The notes under the pieces were generated by a model. The model worked only from the letters and a program-made list of their open reading frames with translations. It made no database searches and was not told where the DNA came from. DNA of 64,000 nt, from the NCBI GenBank assembly GCA_038889235.1, contig JAWAHN010000003.1, positions 239,703 through 303,702 of the forward strand. The letters are read 5' to 3'. Below, in pieces: positions 17,292 through 26,299 of the stretch (its first letter is position 1; the number at the start of each line of letters is the position of its first letter). This DNA comes from Candidatus Jordarchaeales archaeon (GTDB lineage: Archaea; Asgardarchaeota; Jordiarchaeia; Jordiarchaeales; Freyrarchaeaceae). Made by a program: the position numbers and the translations under genes.

Positions 17292-18119
17292 TTAGAGGTG
17301 TTTTTCGAGCCATTCTTCGAGGTCGCTTAGGGGTTTTTCTTTCCCAATTTCGTTGTATACTTCGTGGCGGTATCCTTCGTAGACTTTGAGCGTCTTATCC
17401 TTGGATGGGATAATCTCGTAGAGGTCTTTAGCGCTTCCAGGTTCGAACGCGATGTCGGCGCTTCCAACCTGTATGAGGCATGGTACGTTTATTTTCGTTG
17501 CTTCCTTCGCTGCTCTAAAAGTGCTGTAGTAGACTTCTGCTAGCAGGCGCGCGCTCGCCTTCTTCGAAACCAGCGGGTCGTTCACGTACGCTTCAACAAC
17601 TTTCTCATCCCTGCTTATGAACGATGGATCCCATGGAAGAGCGAACTTAGCTTTTGGCGCGGCTCTCGCTATTAAGGCTAAGAGCGCTTTCACCAGGGGT
17701 GAAACTTTCCCGGGACGTGCCCCCGTTCCTGAAAGTATCAGGCCAGCTATCCCCTCTGGGTATTTTGCCATGTAGAGCATAGCTATTAGGCTCCCCATGG
17801 AGTGTCCAAGCATGAAGATCTTTTTCCTCCTCTCTTTCTCCCGGACGAGGCTGACGAACAGCTTTAGGTCTTCGACGAACTCTTCGAAGCGCTTCACGTG
17901 CGCCCTCTCACCTTCGGATTTCCCGTGCCCTCTATGGTCTAGAGCGTAGACCGCGTAGCCCTTAGGTACAAGCTGGTTGACGACGTTCATGTACCTTCCA
18001 GAGTGCTCGACGAGGCCATGGACAACGACGACCACAGCCTTGCTCGCCCCATCGGGCTTCCAAACCTGGTAATAAAGCTTGGTTTTATCATACCCCTCGA
18101 AAAATCCCTCTTCATGCTT
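17292..18119 (-). CDS. Alpha/beta hydrolase, monoacylglycerol-lipase-like
   Basis: I set the start at the GTG of 18117-18119 because a GGAGGAGGG site lies six to eight bases upstream; an ATG at 18164 would add 15 residues. The ~275-residue protein has VVVHGLVEHSGRY (oxyanion loop), ALDHRGHGKSEG, the nucleophile elbow GHSMGS near residue 105, an aspartate in VGSADIAF and the catalytic histidine in GYRHEVYNE. These are hallmarks of the monoglyceride lipase/lysophospholipase group. There is no signal peptide, so it is cytosolic. The natural ester substrate in an ether-lipid archaeon is unclear. Confidence 0.87.
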   Translation of the reverse strand, partial: KHEEGFFEGYDKTKLYYQVWKPDGASKAVVVVVHGLVEHSGRYMNVVNQLVPKGYAVYALDHRGHGKSEGERAHVKRFEEFVEDLKLFVSLVREKERRKKIFMLGHSMGSLIAMLYMAKYPEGIAGLILSGTGARPGKVSPLVKALLALIARAAPKAKFALPWDPSFISRDEKVVEAYVNDPLVSKKASARLLAEVYYSTFRAAKEATKINVPCLIQVGSADIAFEPGSAKDLYEIIPSKDKTLKVYEGYRHEVYNEIGKEKPLSDLEEWLEKHL

Positions 18120-18498
18120 CACGAAAAACCCTCCTCCGGGTATCCTAAAAGGCAGACTTCTCATAATTAAGAGGGAGCGTCAATTTAAGATTTTTGTTCA
18201 AAAACACTTAACCCTTGAAGCCTCCTTTCCCGAAAAAGGGAGAAGGGGCTGCTGGCTTTGCAGTCCCTTAAAACGCCGAGGGCGAATGGTGGAACTGAGG
18301 GCGCAAAATTTCAGCCGAACACTTTTCCTAAAACAGGCTAAGCACTTCTCTTAGTTAACGAGAAATTTGCCGGGTAGGCGTTCGCCGTCTCAGATTTAAG
18401 ACGGTTTTGTAAGTAGTTCTGGTGAACACCTGTTTTCCTTAATTGTTAGCTGAGGGAACTTATATAGCCTTTTTAGTTGGATGGCCCAAGAAAGTAGT
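18120..18498. other. Intergenic region between convergent-facing transcription units
   Basis: Both neighbours are on the minus strand. The segment near the hydrolase start is AT-rich and probably holds its promoter (TTAAATT on the minus strand near 18183). I see no gene or RNA. Confidence 0.4.
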
Positions 18499-19188
18499 TT
18501 AGACTTTGAAGCACCGGACTATGCACAAAGGCTTTTCGAAAAATGTGACTGTGTAATCCCACTTTTCTCCCGACGCTTTCTCGAAAAGCTTGCAGATGCA
18601 CGCCGAGAAACCGCACACCATTCTTCCGTCAGCCCTTTTTGAAAGACCCTTTTCTAGGGACATTCGGCATCCGTCTTGAAGGTAACAGTTCCTGTATGCG
18701 AGGTCAACGCTTCCGTCATCGTTTTTCCGATAACCCATTTCAATTGGGGCAATTTTTATTTTAAGCATTATTTCGCGAGCAGCCGAGATGACGGAGTCAA
18801 CGTCGAGTCCCACAAGCTGGTTCCCCATTTTATCGATTACGTACTTAGAGATGCCCATGTCCAACATGTGTTCTCCAACGCCTAGAGCTCCTTCCAACTT
18901 GTTTACCGTCACGAAGTGGGCCCATATGATTATGTAGTCTGGGCGTATCCTGCCGGACTTCGAAAGCAGGTAGGCTGCCGCATCATCCAACGTTCTAATC
19001 TCCTCAACGGGAGATTCGCCCGTCAGCTTCGTAACAGCCCTTTGAACATACTTAATAACCATGCGAGTTAAAACATCCCCGTAGATTTTCTCCTCCTCTT
19101 TTAAACCACTAACGAACACGTCGAGGAAGGATTTCATATCAGGTAGCTCACTTTCCCCCTTCTCAAGCATTATAAAGCCTGATTCCAA
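18499..19188 (-). CDS. Cys-rich protein of unknown function, paralogue of 6168-6884
   Basis: I prefer the TTG at 19188 because the GGAGGT box ends seven bases before it (GTG at 19191 and TTG at 19203 are alternatives). The ~229-residue protein parallels 6168-6884 over its whole length: EKIYGDVLTRMVIKYVQRAV, a GALGVG stretch, IAPIEMGY and then the cysteine set NCYLQDGC, MVCG, CICKL and LCIVRC. All six cysteines of the pair are kept although overall identity is modest, so they are probably ligands. No membrane segment is visible. The upstream region is AT-rich, as for the paralogue. Function unknown. Confidence 0.7.
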   Translation of the reverse strand: MESGFIMLEKGESELPDMKSFLDVFVSGLKEEEKIYGDVLTRMVIKYVQRAVTKLTGESPVEEIRTLDDAAAYLLSKSGRIRPDYIIIWAHFVTVNKLEGALGVGEHMLDMGISKYVIDKMGNQLVGLDVDSVISAAREIMLKIKIAPIEMGYRKNDDGSVDLAYRNCYLQDGCRMSLEKGLSKRADGRMVCGFSACICKLFEKASGEKWDYTVTFFEKPLCIVRCFKV

Positions 19189-19565
19189 CACCGGCACCTC
19201 CAAAAACTATTTTCAGAAAAAAAGAGATATAGTTTTTGCAACGACAAGTTAAACCAATTGTCTAAAAACGAACATGCTTCACAATAATCACAATTTGAAA
19301 ATTCCTTTTAAAGAAAAATTCATACATTACGTTATTTTATTCAACAAAACGATAAGTGTAAAGTTTCTTTTATGAGAAAACGAGTGAGCTTGGCTCTTTA
19401 CACAAACGGTACACTCTTATTTCCGCATGTTTTTTCATCTGCACAATTTTTCCCATCTATTAGCCTGCTGAGTCTCTTTGAGAACTAGTAACTGAAATAA
19501 GAAACAGTGACTTTAACACACTCAGCATTATGACATTTACAGCATTATAAAAAAGGAGGAGGGGG
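19189..19565. other. AT-rich intergenic region
   Basis: The ~375 bp are AT-rich and hold the promoter for the Cys-rich gene. CACAA repeats with 9-bp spacing lie at 19280-19293, resembling weakly the motif at 44340 and 47133. I see no gene. Confidence 0.4.
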
Positions 19566-20147
19566 TTAGTTAGCCCATGCTATGAGGTATGTGTCGGCGT
19601 CATCGAATATTTCTTGTGGAGCGACCCCGTAAGCGTATGTCCATGACCATCCGGGGTTGGCGTCTATGTCAGGTCCGCCAACAGCTAAGTAAGATGCCCA
19701 TGCTAGTTCGCTGCAGTAATAGCTGCTTCCGTAGACTTGTTTTGTCACCCATACGACGTCGTATGGTTTACCCAGTTGGGCGAGCGCGAAGTTCACGGCG
19801 GCTTGCTTGATCGCATTAGACGTTGCGACTCTCAAAATGCATGCTTCATCGTTGTTGTGTATCTCTGTAGCTGGAGTGAGCTTCACTTCCCACGAGGTTG
19901 CCTCAATAGTCCAGCCGTTTCCTATGTATATCATTGTGTGCGTCCAGTAGCCAGGAATAATGTAGTCGAATTTGCTTCCTCTAGTCAGTATTATGTCTCC
20001 AACCTCTAAAAGGCTTAAGTTCAAGTTGTTCTGTCCATCACCCTTTGTGAGAGCTGCAACATTGGCGGTCATCCCAGCCACGGCCAATGCGAAAAACATC
20101 GATAGAATCACTAGAAATAGCAAGACTGCAGAACATCTCCTCCTCAG
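19566..20147 (-). CDS. Secreted permuted papain-like (YiiX/NlpC-P60-type) protein, probable CTG start
   Basis: The protein carries GDIILTRGSK, a catalytic histidine in WTHTMIYIGNG, and a catalytic cysteine in YYCSELAWASYL. This His-before-Cys order is that of the permuted NlpC/P60 (YiiX/DUF830) group of amidases or acyl-hydrolases. The first standard start, TTG at 20123, lies inside the hydrophobic signal segment and has no ribosome-binding site. Eight codons upstream a CTG at 20145-20147 is preceded by GGAGGAG and adds RRRCSAV, a basic n-region ahead of the hydrophobic core. I therefore annotate 193 residues from CTG. The protein is probably exported and acts outside the cell. Its substrate is unknown. 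Confidence 0.78.
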   Translation of the reverse strand: MRRRCSAVLLFLVILSMFFALAVAGMTANVAALTKGDGQNNLNLSLLEVGDIILTRGSKFDYIIPGYWTHTMIYIGNGWTIEATSWEVKLTPATEIHNNDEACILRVATSNAIKQAAVNFALAQLGKPYDVVWVTKQVYGSSYYCSELAWASYLAVGGPDIDANPGWSWTYAYGVAPQEIFDDADTYLIAWAN

Positions 20148-20679
20148 GCCACACTCCTCCCAGGTATTTCTCCGAAACGGTTTATAGTTAACTGCGATGA
20201 AACAATTATTTAAATTCTAACATTTATTTTGACTTATATGTCAATTATATGTTTGTAATATTTTATGATCCATAGTATTAATGTGTATTAATAGTTTGTT
20301 TCTTGATGAAGGGTATTTAACGTTGTTGCCTATTTTGATTAGAGGTTGTAATTAGAAGGTTGGTTTGTTTCAAACAGATGGCGCGTGTTGCAGGTTTCGG
20401 CTTTTTGTGTTGTAGAAAGCCGGCTTTGTTAAACTGTTTTTTATGGGGCTGTCTTTAGAACCCTCTTTGAGCTACTTAGTCACAGCCTAAGAAGTTGTCA
20501 AGCTAGTCGTTTAGCTTAATACGATGCAAACTGAAATTTTAAAACAGGCGTGAGTTCAAAAGTAGGCGGCGTAGTCCTCTCCTAAACTATGCGGTTTTGT
20601 TTTTCCAAAAACTTAGGAACATAGGATGGCGTCGGGTTAGGCGAAAAAGGGTGATGGGTTTTGGTGGAGGCCACCACTT
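20148..20679. other. AT-rich intergenic region without genes
   Basis: About 530 bp upstream of the papain-like gene and downstream of the pst remnant. A TATA-like CTATAAA on the minus strand at about 20183-20189 could serve the papain-like gene. The rest shows no supported gene. Confidence 0.45.
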
Positions 20680-21570
20680 TTCTCTTTCTTGTGCTTTATG
20701 TCTTATGTATATGTGGCTGTTATGGTGAATATTAGGACGAAGAGTAGTAGGGTTAAGGGCTATCCCGTGTCGTATGCTGAGTGTTTCAGAGGAATAGGGG
20801 GTGTGGATTGTCATGTAGTATATGCGTCATGGCTGAGTCAAATACTGTTTTAGGGTAGAAGCCAGTTTGAATCGCCGCGGCGGCTGTAAATAGAATCGCT
20901 ACGGTTTCACCTATTATTCTGCCTATTCCGAGTATAATTCCTGTCGCGATTCCGGGCGAAGCTACGGGTATGGTTACTATGGATTGCCATTTAGTGGCGC
21001 CCAGTGATAGGCTTGCCTCCCTGAAGGACTTTGGTACGCTAAGTAGAGCTACATTGGTGCTTTTGACTATTATTGGAAGAGCCATGAAGCCGAGAACCGA
21101 CCAGCCGACGACCAGGCTTGGCCCGGCACCCGAGATTGGGTCTGCTCCTATCCTGAGTTCTTTGATGAAGAGTGAGAGGCCGAAAAGCCCGAAATATTAT
21201 TGATGGAACCCCAGCTAGATTGTTTATGACTTGGTTGAGAAACTACTTCACTTCTCCTTTGGTAAGGTACTCGGTGAAGTATATTTGAGGCCATGACTCC
21301 CGGTGGGACGGCTATCGCCATTGCCCCGGTGATCAATGCAAATGTTCCGAAGATCATTGGGGCTATTTCTCTGGCTCGCATGTTGAGGTACGGGTCGGAC
21401 AGCAGGAAAGACGGGAAATTGGAGGCGAAAGCATCCCAGCCGTAGTACACTACGACGGCCAGGATTAATGTGAAGACTGCTAATGCTAGGAGAGTTGGTA
21501 TCGCTATGAGAACGTTTCCGAGTGAGCTCAGCAGGCTTCCATGGTTTGTGGTTGACGCCTTTTCACCCAA
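20680..21570 (-). pseudogene. pstA: Phosphate ABC permease PstA, frameshifted
   Basis: Pieces of one PstA-like protein lie in different frames of the minus strand. The N-terminal part (21148-21570) has a helix ending in VVYYGWDAF and the block AIAVPPGVMAS. The frame then collapses near 21200-21290, where the Q-loop-contact region should be. The C-terminal part resumes at 21085 with MALPIIVKSTNVALLSVP and GATKWQSIVTIPVASPGI. The last helix, LTLLLFVLIFTITATY, lies in yet another frame near 20700-20760. At least three frameshifts are needed, so the gene is dead. Confidence 0.85.
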
Positions 21571-21573
21571 TGT

Positions 21574-21900
21574 TTAGGACCTCCTAACCTCCAATTTTGA
21601 GAAGCGAAAAATGATGTACTCCGCCGTCGAGTTGATCAGATAAGTCATCACGAAGAGGACGAAGCCTATTCCGAGCAGAGACTGGTAGTGCATGCTGTTC
21701 CATGAGGACTCTCCAACCTCTAGGGCTATGAGGGCCATCATCAAGTAGACGGAACCCAGAAATACCTCTTTCAAATAGTGGAAAGCTTTCTCCGGGCCGC
21801 CGTAAAGCGCGAATTCTAGTGAAATGTCAAGCAGGAGTGAGAGTGTTGCCGTAGTTAGTGGTTTTGGGGCATATGGGTTTAAGTGTGGGTTGACTGCTTT
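21574..21900 (-). pseudogene. pstC: Phosphate ABC permease PstC, 3' remnant
   Basis: The frame ending at 21574 encodes LLGIGFVLFVMTYLINSTAEY, the last helix of a PstC-like permease. It can be followed upstream to about 21870 (LTTATLSLLLDISLEFALYG). No 5' part, no PstS and no PstB are found nearby. The remnant sits 3 bp from the decayed pstA, as in a normal pstCA order. Confidence 0.7.
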
Positions 21901-22715
21901 GTTCTTGGTGGGCGTCTAGTAGCCCGGCTAAGTCAATCTAAAACCCAGTCTGCTCTGGGGCTTCATATCCCGGTCAGGATGATGAAGCACGGAGAGTGCG
22001 GACTAGCAATGGTAGGAAGGTTGCAGCTGTTTTGAGCCTTCAGACGCGGGGAGTTGGCCCCCCCAAAGGAGCCCTCAAAGGGTTAATCGAGAGGGAAAGG
22101 TTATAGGAACGAAAACAACCCACTAAACATACCCACTTAACTTAGAACCCACAAAGATAGCTTTCAAGTTAAAGGATGCTGGGAGCATAGGGACGACGTT
22201 AATAACCCACTTTATGAAACATCCGCTGAGAACAAATGCTCCTCCTCACAATGGACGAAGAATTTAATTTTGTTGAAAACAACTTCAAAGCAGACAACTT
22301 AATTGATCACAGGAGACTTCTGAAGAGACTAAGATGAGTAACAGTACTGAAGTAGTGGAGATTGTGAAACGCTTGGTTCGGGAATCGAGTTTAAAGTATA
22401 AATAGCGATGGTGTCTTCCCCTCATTAAAGATCCAGCAAATATAGCAGAAGTTTCCTATCGAACACGTACATCATGAGCTTGGATATGGGAAGCATAAGT
22501 GGTCTCATGCTTTCGGGATCTTAATTGAAAGTTTCGATTACCATTAACTAGCTTTCTCAATAGTTCCAACGACACCACTTATCCTGGTCTTGATCTTTAT
22601 CTCACATGCTCCTGAAATAGAAGTGAAACGTCTGTAAGACACCACATAACACGTGGCCTCAACGATTGCTATAAAAAAGAGGGGAGAAGTTACTTTCTTA
22701 GAAAGGTGGTCAATG
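21901..22715. other. Gene-free stretch, probably decayed
   Basis: No open frame of useful length or recognisable domain covers these ~815 bp. A 28-codon frame at about 22252-22338 on the plus strand has no known motif. The stretch probably held the missing pst genes or a mobile element and has lost them. Confidence 0.5.
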
Positions 22716-24002
22716 CTATTCTGGTAAGATATGTTTGCTTAAATGTTCCCATAAAAGATCGGTTGCATCAATAACGTATGTTTGACGACCTACAGTCCCG
22801 ATGGTAACGTACTGGTCTCCGCCAGGCCAAACGTGTCCCCCCTCCCATATAACGTAAGCTATCACTTCAACACCATTGACTCCTCCACTCCACCGCCATC
22901 TGGTAACGCTTGTGGGGTAATGCGTTGCAATAGTGAGGGCGTCTTCACGGGAGACCCTGTAAGGAAGGCAATCTAAGTCTAAGTGAGTTGAGGGCCACTT
23001 GGTCACTTCAGGCTCTGGATTACATTTATAGTGTTGTGCGAGAAGCTTAGCAGACTCAAGCATCTCTGAGGCAAAGTCCCACCATGGTGGACCTAAGATT
23101 GACTCTTTGGTCCCAGCGAACATGACTATAGTTCTCGGTTTAGGTGGGAACTCGCCACGTTTCAATCGGAGGTTTAAGAAATCTACGCCTCCGATTAACG
23201 GTAGCAATTGCTTAATTCGTTCGTAGGGTGGGGTGGCGCTTACTATTCCGACACCAGCTATCCTGTCTGGAATGTTGTAAAGCAAGTATGTCGCTAGTAC
23301 ACCACCTCCCGAAACGCCCCACGCGTAAATTCGTCTGGTATCTATGTTAAACTGCAACTTCATTCTATCTATGATAGCATTGATGAAGGCAACATCATCC
23401 TCAAACCGCATGGTCTCGAAAAGGTTTGGAGCTACAGAGATGAAGCCCTTTCTTTCAGCATATCGGTCAGAGCGAGTACCAACCCATTGAGCTAAACCGC
23501 TACACCATCCTCCGTGTAGGTCGAAAACCAATGGCATGGGTTTGCTACCATCGTACGTGCTAGGGACATAGTAGTAGTACGTCCGCTCCGCACCATTAAC
23601 GACTATAGTCTCCTCCTTGTAAGTACCAGGCTGATTGAAGCCTTCCCAGTTTATGCTTATAGGATTGCCGAACCAACCGGGTCCTGGTTCTACTCTAATG
23701 ATCGTGTTTACTCGTTGAGGTATTGGAGGATCAAGTTGACGTACATTCTCAGGTAACTCAAAAGTGCCCACAGCTACGTAATTTCCAAAGGCGTAGGGGA
23801 AATAGTGGTAGGTGGTTTCCCAATGCAGAGTGACAGGTAGTGTTGAACCATCGCTAAGAAGAATTGTAGTGGTCTTCGGCAAAATCTTTAATACTTCTTC
23901 CCAAGGAGTCATGAACGGTACTGTGAATAGTGGCTGAACTGGTGTTACTCCAACGATGTGGATGGGGGAAGGATAAGCATAGGCAGACTTTCTTTTTTCC
24001 AT
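22716..24002 (-). CDS. Esterase of the polyhydroxybutyrate-depolymerase (LpqC-like) family with N-terminal Ig-like domain
   Basis: I set the ATG at 24002, behind GGGAGGGG; a longer frame begins at 24053. The ~428-residue protein has an Ig-like segment at residues ~40-95 (TTILLSDGSTLPVTLHW ... VAVGTFELP), then the catalytic domain. This has FDLHGGWCSG (oxyanion region), the nucleophile elbow WGVSGGGVLA near residue 245, and the catalytic histidine in WEGGHVWPGG near the end. These fit the PHB depolymerase/feruloyl-esterase-like group. No signal peptide is visible, which is odd because relatives are usually secreted. The natural substrate is unknown. Confidence 0.8.
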   Translation of the reverse strand: MEKRKSAYAYPSPIHIVGVTPVQPLFTVPFMTPWEEVLKILPKTTTILLSDGSTLPVTLHWETTYHYFPYAFGNYVAVGTFELPENVRQLDPPIPQRVNTIIRVEPGPGWFGNPISINWEGFNQPGTYKEETIVVNGAERTYYYYVPSTYDGSKPMPLVFDLHGGWCSGLAQWVGTRSDRYAERKGFISVAPNLFETMRFEDDVAFINAIIDRMKLQFNIDTRRIYAWGVSGGGVLATYLLYNIPDRIAGVGIVSATPPYERIKQLLPLIGGVDFLNLRLKRGEFPPKPRTIVMFAGTKESILGPPWWDFASEMLESAKLLAQHYKCNPEPEVTKWPSTHLDLDCLPYRVSREDALTIATHYPTSVTRWRWSGGVNGVEVIAYVIWEGGHVWPGGDQYVTIGTVGRQTYVIDATDLLWEHLSKHILPE

Positions 24003-24468
24003 CAATTCACCCCTCCCAATCAACTCCTCCCCAAAATTAAAGAGGGAGGTCACTCACTTTTAAAAATATAGGTGAGAAAAAGGGTGTTTCATGCGAATTT
24101 GTCATTCACCACTATTTAAAATAAGATTTAAGAGGGAAGCGGTAAGTGAGACGTTGTGGAGGTATTTTGTGTGATTGTTTATGCTTCTTTTGAATTAATC
24201 TCCTAGTCAACGCGTGCAAAAATTTAAAATTTGTAAATGAAAGATGACTTAAAAAGCTCGGATGAAAGATATGCTAGCTGGTGTTAAAAACCTTGAAAGT
24301 TCATTACATGACGTCGTAGACGAGATGATATAAGAAGCCATAATACAGAAAGCCGAGGGTGCTTTTTTTAAGTAGTTTACAGCTTTCTTTCCCAAGATTG
24401 TTTAACTCGTTACGTGTAAGGCGCGTTTGGAAATGTTTCCAGTTTTTCGACATAGTAAAAAGAAAAGA
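24003..24468. other. Intergenic region with promoter of the esterase gene
   Basis: A TATA-like element on the minus strand near 24058-24068 (CTATATTTTTA) fits the esterase promoter. A frame at ~24264-24332 (MKDMLAGVKNLESSLHD...) is too short to support and its continuation is out of frame, so it may be a remnant. Confidence 0.45.
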
Positions 24469-26142
24469 TTATAGGAGGTATCCTGCTCCTTCCGATGTCG
24501 GCTTAACCATTTTCGAGTACACGCTTAGGACCCCCCTCTTGAATTTTGGTTCGGGTGGCTTCCACTTTTTCAGCCTGCTTTCAAGCTCTTCCCTTGAAAT
24601 CTTTACGTCCAACCTGCGCTCGGGTATGTCTATTGATATTACGTCCCCGTCCTTAACTACAGCTATCGGGCCGCCGCTCATGGCTTCTGGGTCTACGTGT
24701 CCTATGCAGGGGCCTCTCGTTGCCCCCGAGAATCTTCCATCTGTGACTAGTGCTACTTTGTCTCCGAGCCCTGTGCCTATGAGGGCTGCTGTCGGCTTAA
24801 GCATCTCGCGCATCCCTGGACCACCGCGCGGCCCCTCATACCTTATGACGACCACCTCTCCGGGGTTGATCTCTTTTCCCGTGATCGCTTTCAACGCGTC
24901 CTCCTCTGAGTCGAAGACCCTCGCCTCACCCTCGAACCTAAGCATTTTCGGGTCGACCGCGGACTGCTTGACCACCGCACCGTTTGGGGCTAGATTCCCC
25001 TTTAGTATGGCTATTCCTCCCTCCTTGTGCACCGGGTTGTCCCGCGGCCTTATGACGCTCCTATCGAGCACCGCGGCGTCCTTTATGTTCTCTCCAAGAG
25101 TTTTCCCTGTGACGGTCAGCACGTCCTTGTGGATGAGCTCGCCAAGCTCTTTCAACACCGCCGGTATACCCCCCGCATCGTCCAGATCCTGAACAGTGTA
25201 AGGACCGCTGGGATCCAGGTCGCACAGGTGCGGTGTCTCCCTGCTAAGCGTGTCAAACAAGTCCAACGTGAGCTTGATGCCCAGCTGCGACGCTATCGCA
25301 GGGAGGTGTAGAACAGTGTTCGTCGAGCCTCCGAGGGCCATGTCAACCCTAATAGCGTTCTCGAACGATTCATATGTCATGACGTCGCTCGGCTTGATCC
25401 CTTCTTCTACGAGCTTCACCGCCCGCATACCGGACTCCTTGGCAGCCCTCAGCCTCCTCGCGTCGACAGCCGGTATTGTTGCCAAGCCTGGGAGGGCCAT
25501 TCCAAGTGCTTCAGCCAGGCAGCACATGGTGTTAGCAGTATACATCCCCTGGCATGAGCCACAGCCGGGGAGAACGCGCTCCGAAAGTGCTCGCGCCCCC
25601 CTCTCTAGCTCCTCCGAGGGGAACATCATGCGGAGAAACTGCATTTCTAGGGCCCTCCTCCCCGTCACCTTCTCCCCCATGAATCTGCCTGGAAGCATGG
25701 GTCCGCCGTTAACGAAAATTGCCGGTATGTCTAGGAGAGCCGCAGCCATGAGCATGCCTGGGACTATTTTGTCGCAGGAGCCTATGAGCACCATGCCGTC
25801 GAGCTGGTGAGCGTTAACCATCATCTCTATGGATGCAGCTATGAGGTCCCTGCTTGGGAGGGAGTAGTGCATGCCTTCATGCCCCATCGCTATCCCGTCG
25901 CATATCGCTATTGTATGGAATTGGAGGGGGGTGCCCCCCGCCATTCTTATTCCGGCCTCCACGGCTTCGGCGATGAGGTTTAGGTGGACGTGTCCCGGCA
26001 CGAGGTTCGTCCAACTGTTGACCACGGCTATGAGCGGTCTATCTAGCTCTTCATCTGTGAAGCCGCATGCTTTCAGCAGGGTTCTCCCCATGTATCCTTC
26101 AATGGAGCCGTAAACTTTCCTACTTCTTAACCCGGTAACCAT
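24469..26142 (-). CDS. ilvD: Dihydroxy-acid dehydratase
   Basis: The protein is 557 residues from the ATG at 26142. It is IlvD/Edd family: GSCDKIVPGM near residue 120 and GCGSCQGMYTANTM near residue 190 hold cysteines of the Fe-S cluster, and GRFSGATRGPCIGHV near residue 480 is the C-terminal hallmark. It dehydrates 2,3-dihydroxy acids in valine, isoleucine and pantothenate synthesis. The length is normal (~555). In archaea some homologues also act on sugar acids, so a sugar-acid role is the alternative. No other branched-chain genes are beside it. Confidence 0.92.
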   Translation of the reverse strand: MVTGLRSRKVYGSIEGYMGRTLLKACGFTDEELDRPLIAVVNSWTNLVPGHVHLNLIAEAVEAGIRMAGGTPLQFHTIAICDGIAMGHEGMHYSLPSRDLIAASIEMMVNAHQLDGMVLIGSCDKIVPGMLMAAALLDIPAIFVNGGPMLPGRFMGEKVTGRRALEMQFLRMMFPSEELERGARALSERVLPGCGSCQGMYTANTMCCLAEALGMALPGLATIPAVDARRLRAAKESGMRAVKLVEEGIKPSDVMTYESFENAIRVDMALGGSTNTVLHLPAIASQLGIKLTLDLFDTLSRETPHLCDLDPSGPYTVQDLDDAGGIPAVLKELGELIHKDVLTVTGKTLGENIKDAAVLDRSVIRPRDNPVHKEGGIAILKGNLAPNGAVVKQSAVDPKMLRFEGEARVFDSEEDALKAITGKEINPGEVVVIRYEGPRGGPGMREMLKPTAALIGTGLGDKVALVTDGRFSGATRGPCIGHVDPEAMSGGPIAVVKDGDVISIDIPERRLDVKISREELESRLKKWKPPEPKFKRGVLSVYSKMVKPTSEGAGYLL

Positions 26143-26299
26143 CACGAGACCCTCTGAGACGCGTTTAATCAGTTCTACTTAGTTCCGCCGGACAACAAGA
26201 ATTTTTCGTTTAAGTGTGGTGGGGCTCGTTATGGGTTAAGGTTAATTTGCGGTTGACGGTAAAGGAATTGTTGGATAAGAGGAAAGGTGGTGATCGGGT

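Noticed and set aside
21940-22130. Possible remnant of an IS605-type TnpB 3' end
   Set aside because: Short stretches such as AAVLSLQTRGVGPP resemble TnpB tails, but no catalytic or zinc-finger motif and no terminal repeats are visible.
24359-25192. 277-codon open frame on the plus strand
   Set aside because: It lies antisense to ilvD, which has full motif support. The amino-acid make-up (Ser/Pro-rich, no domain) is typical of a shadow frame.
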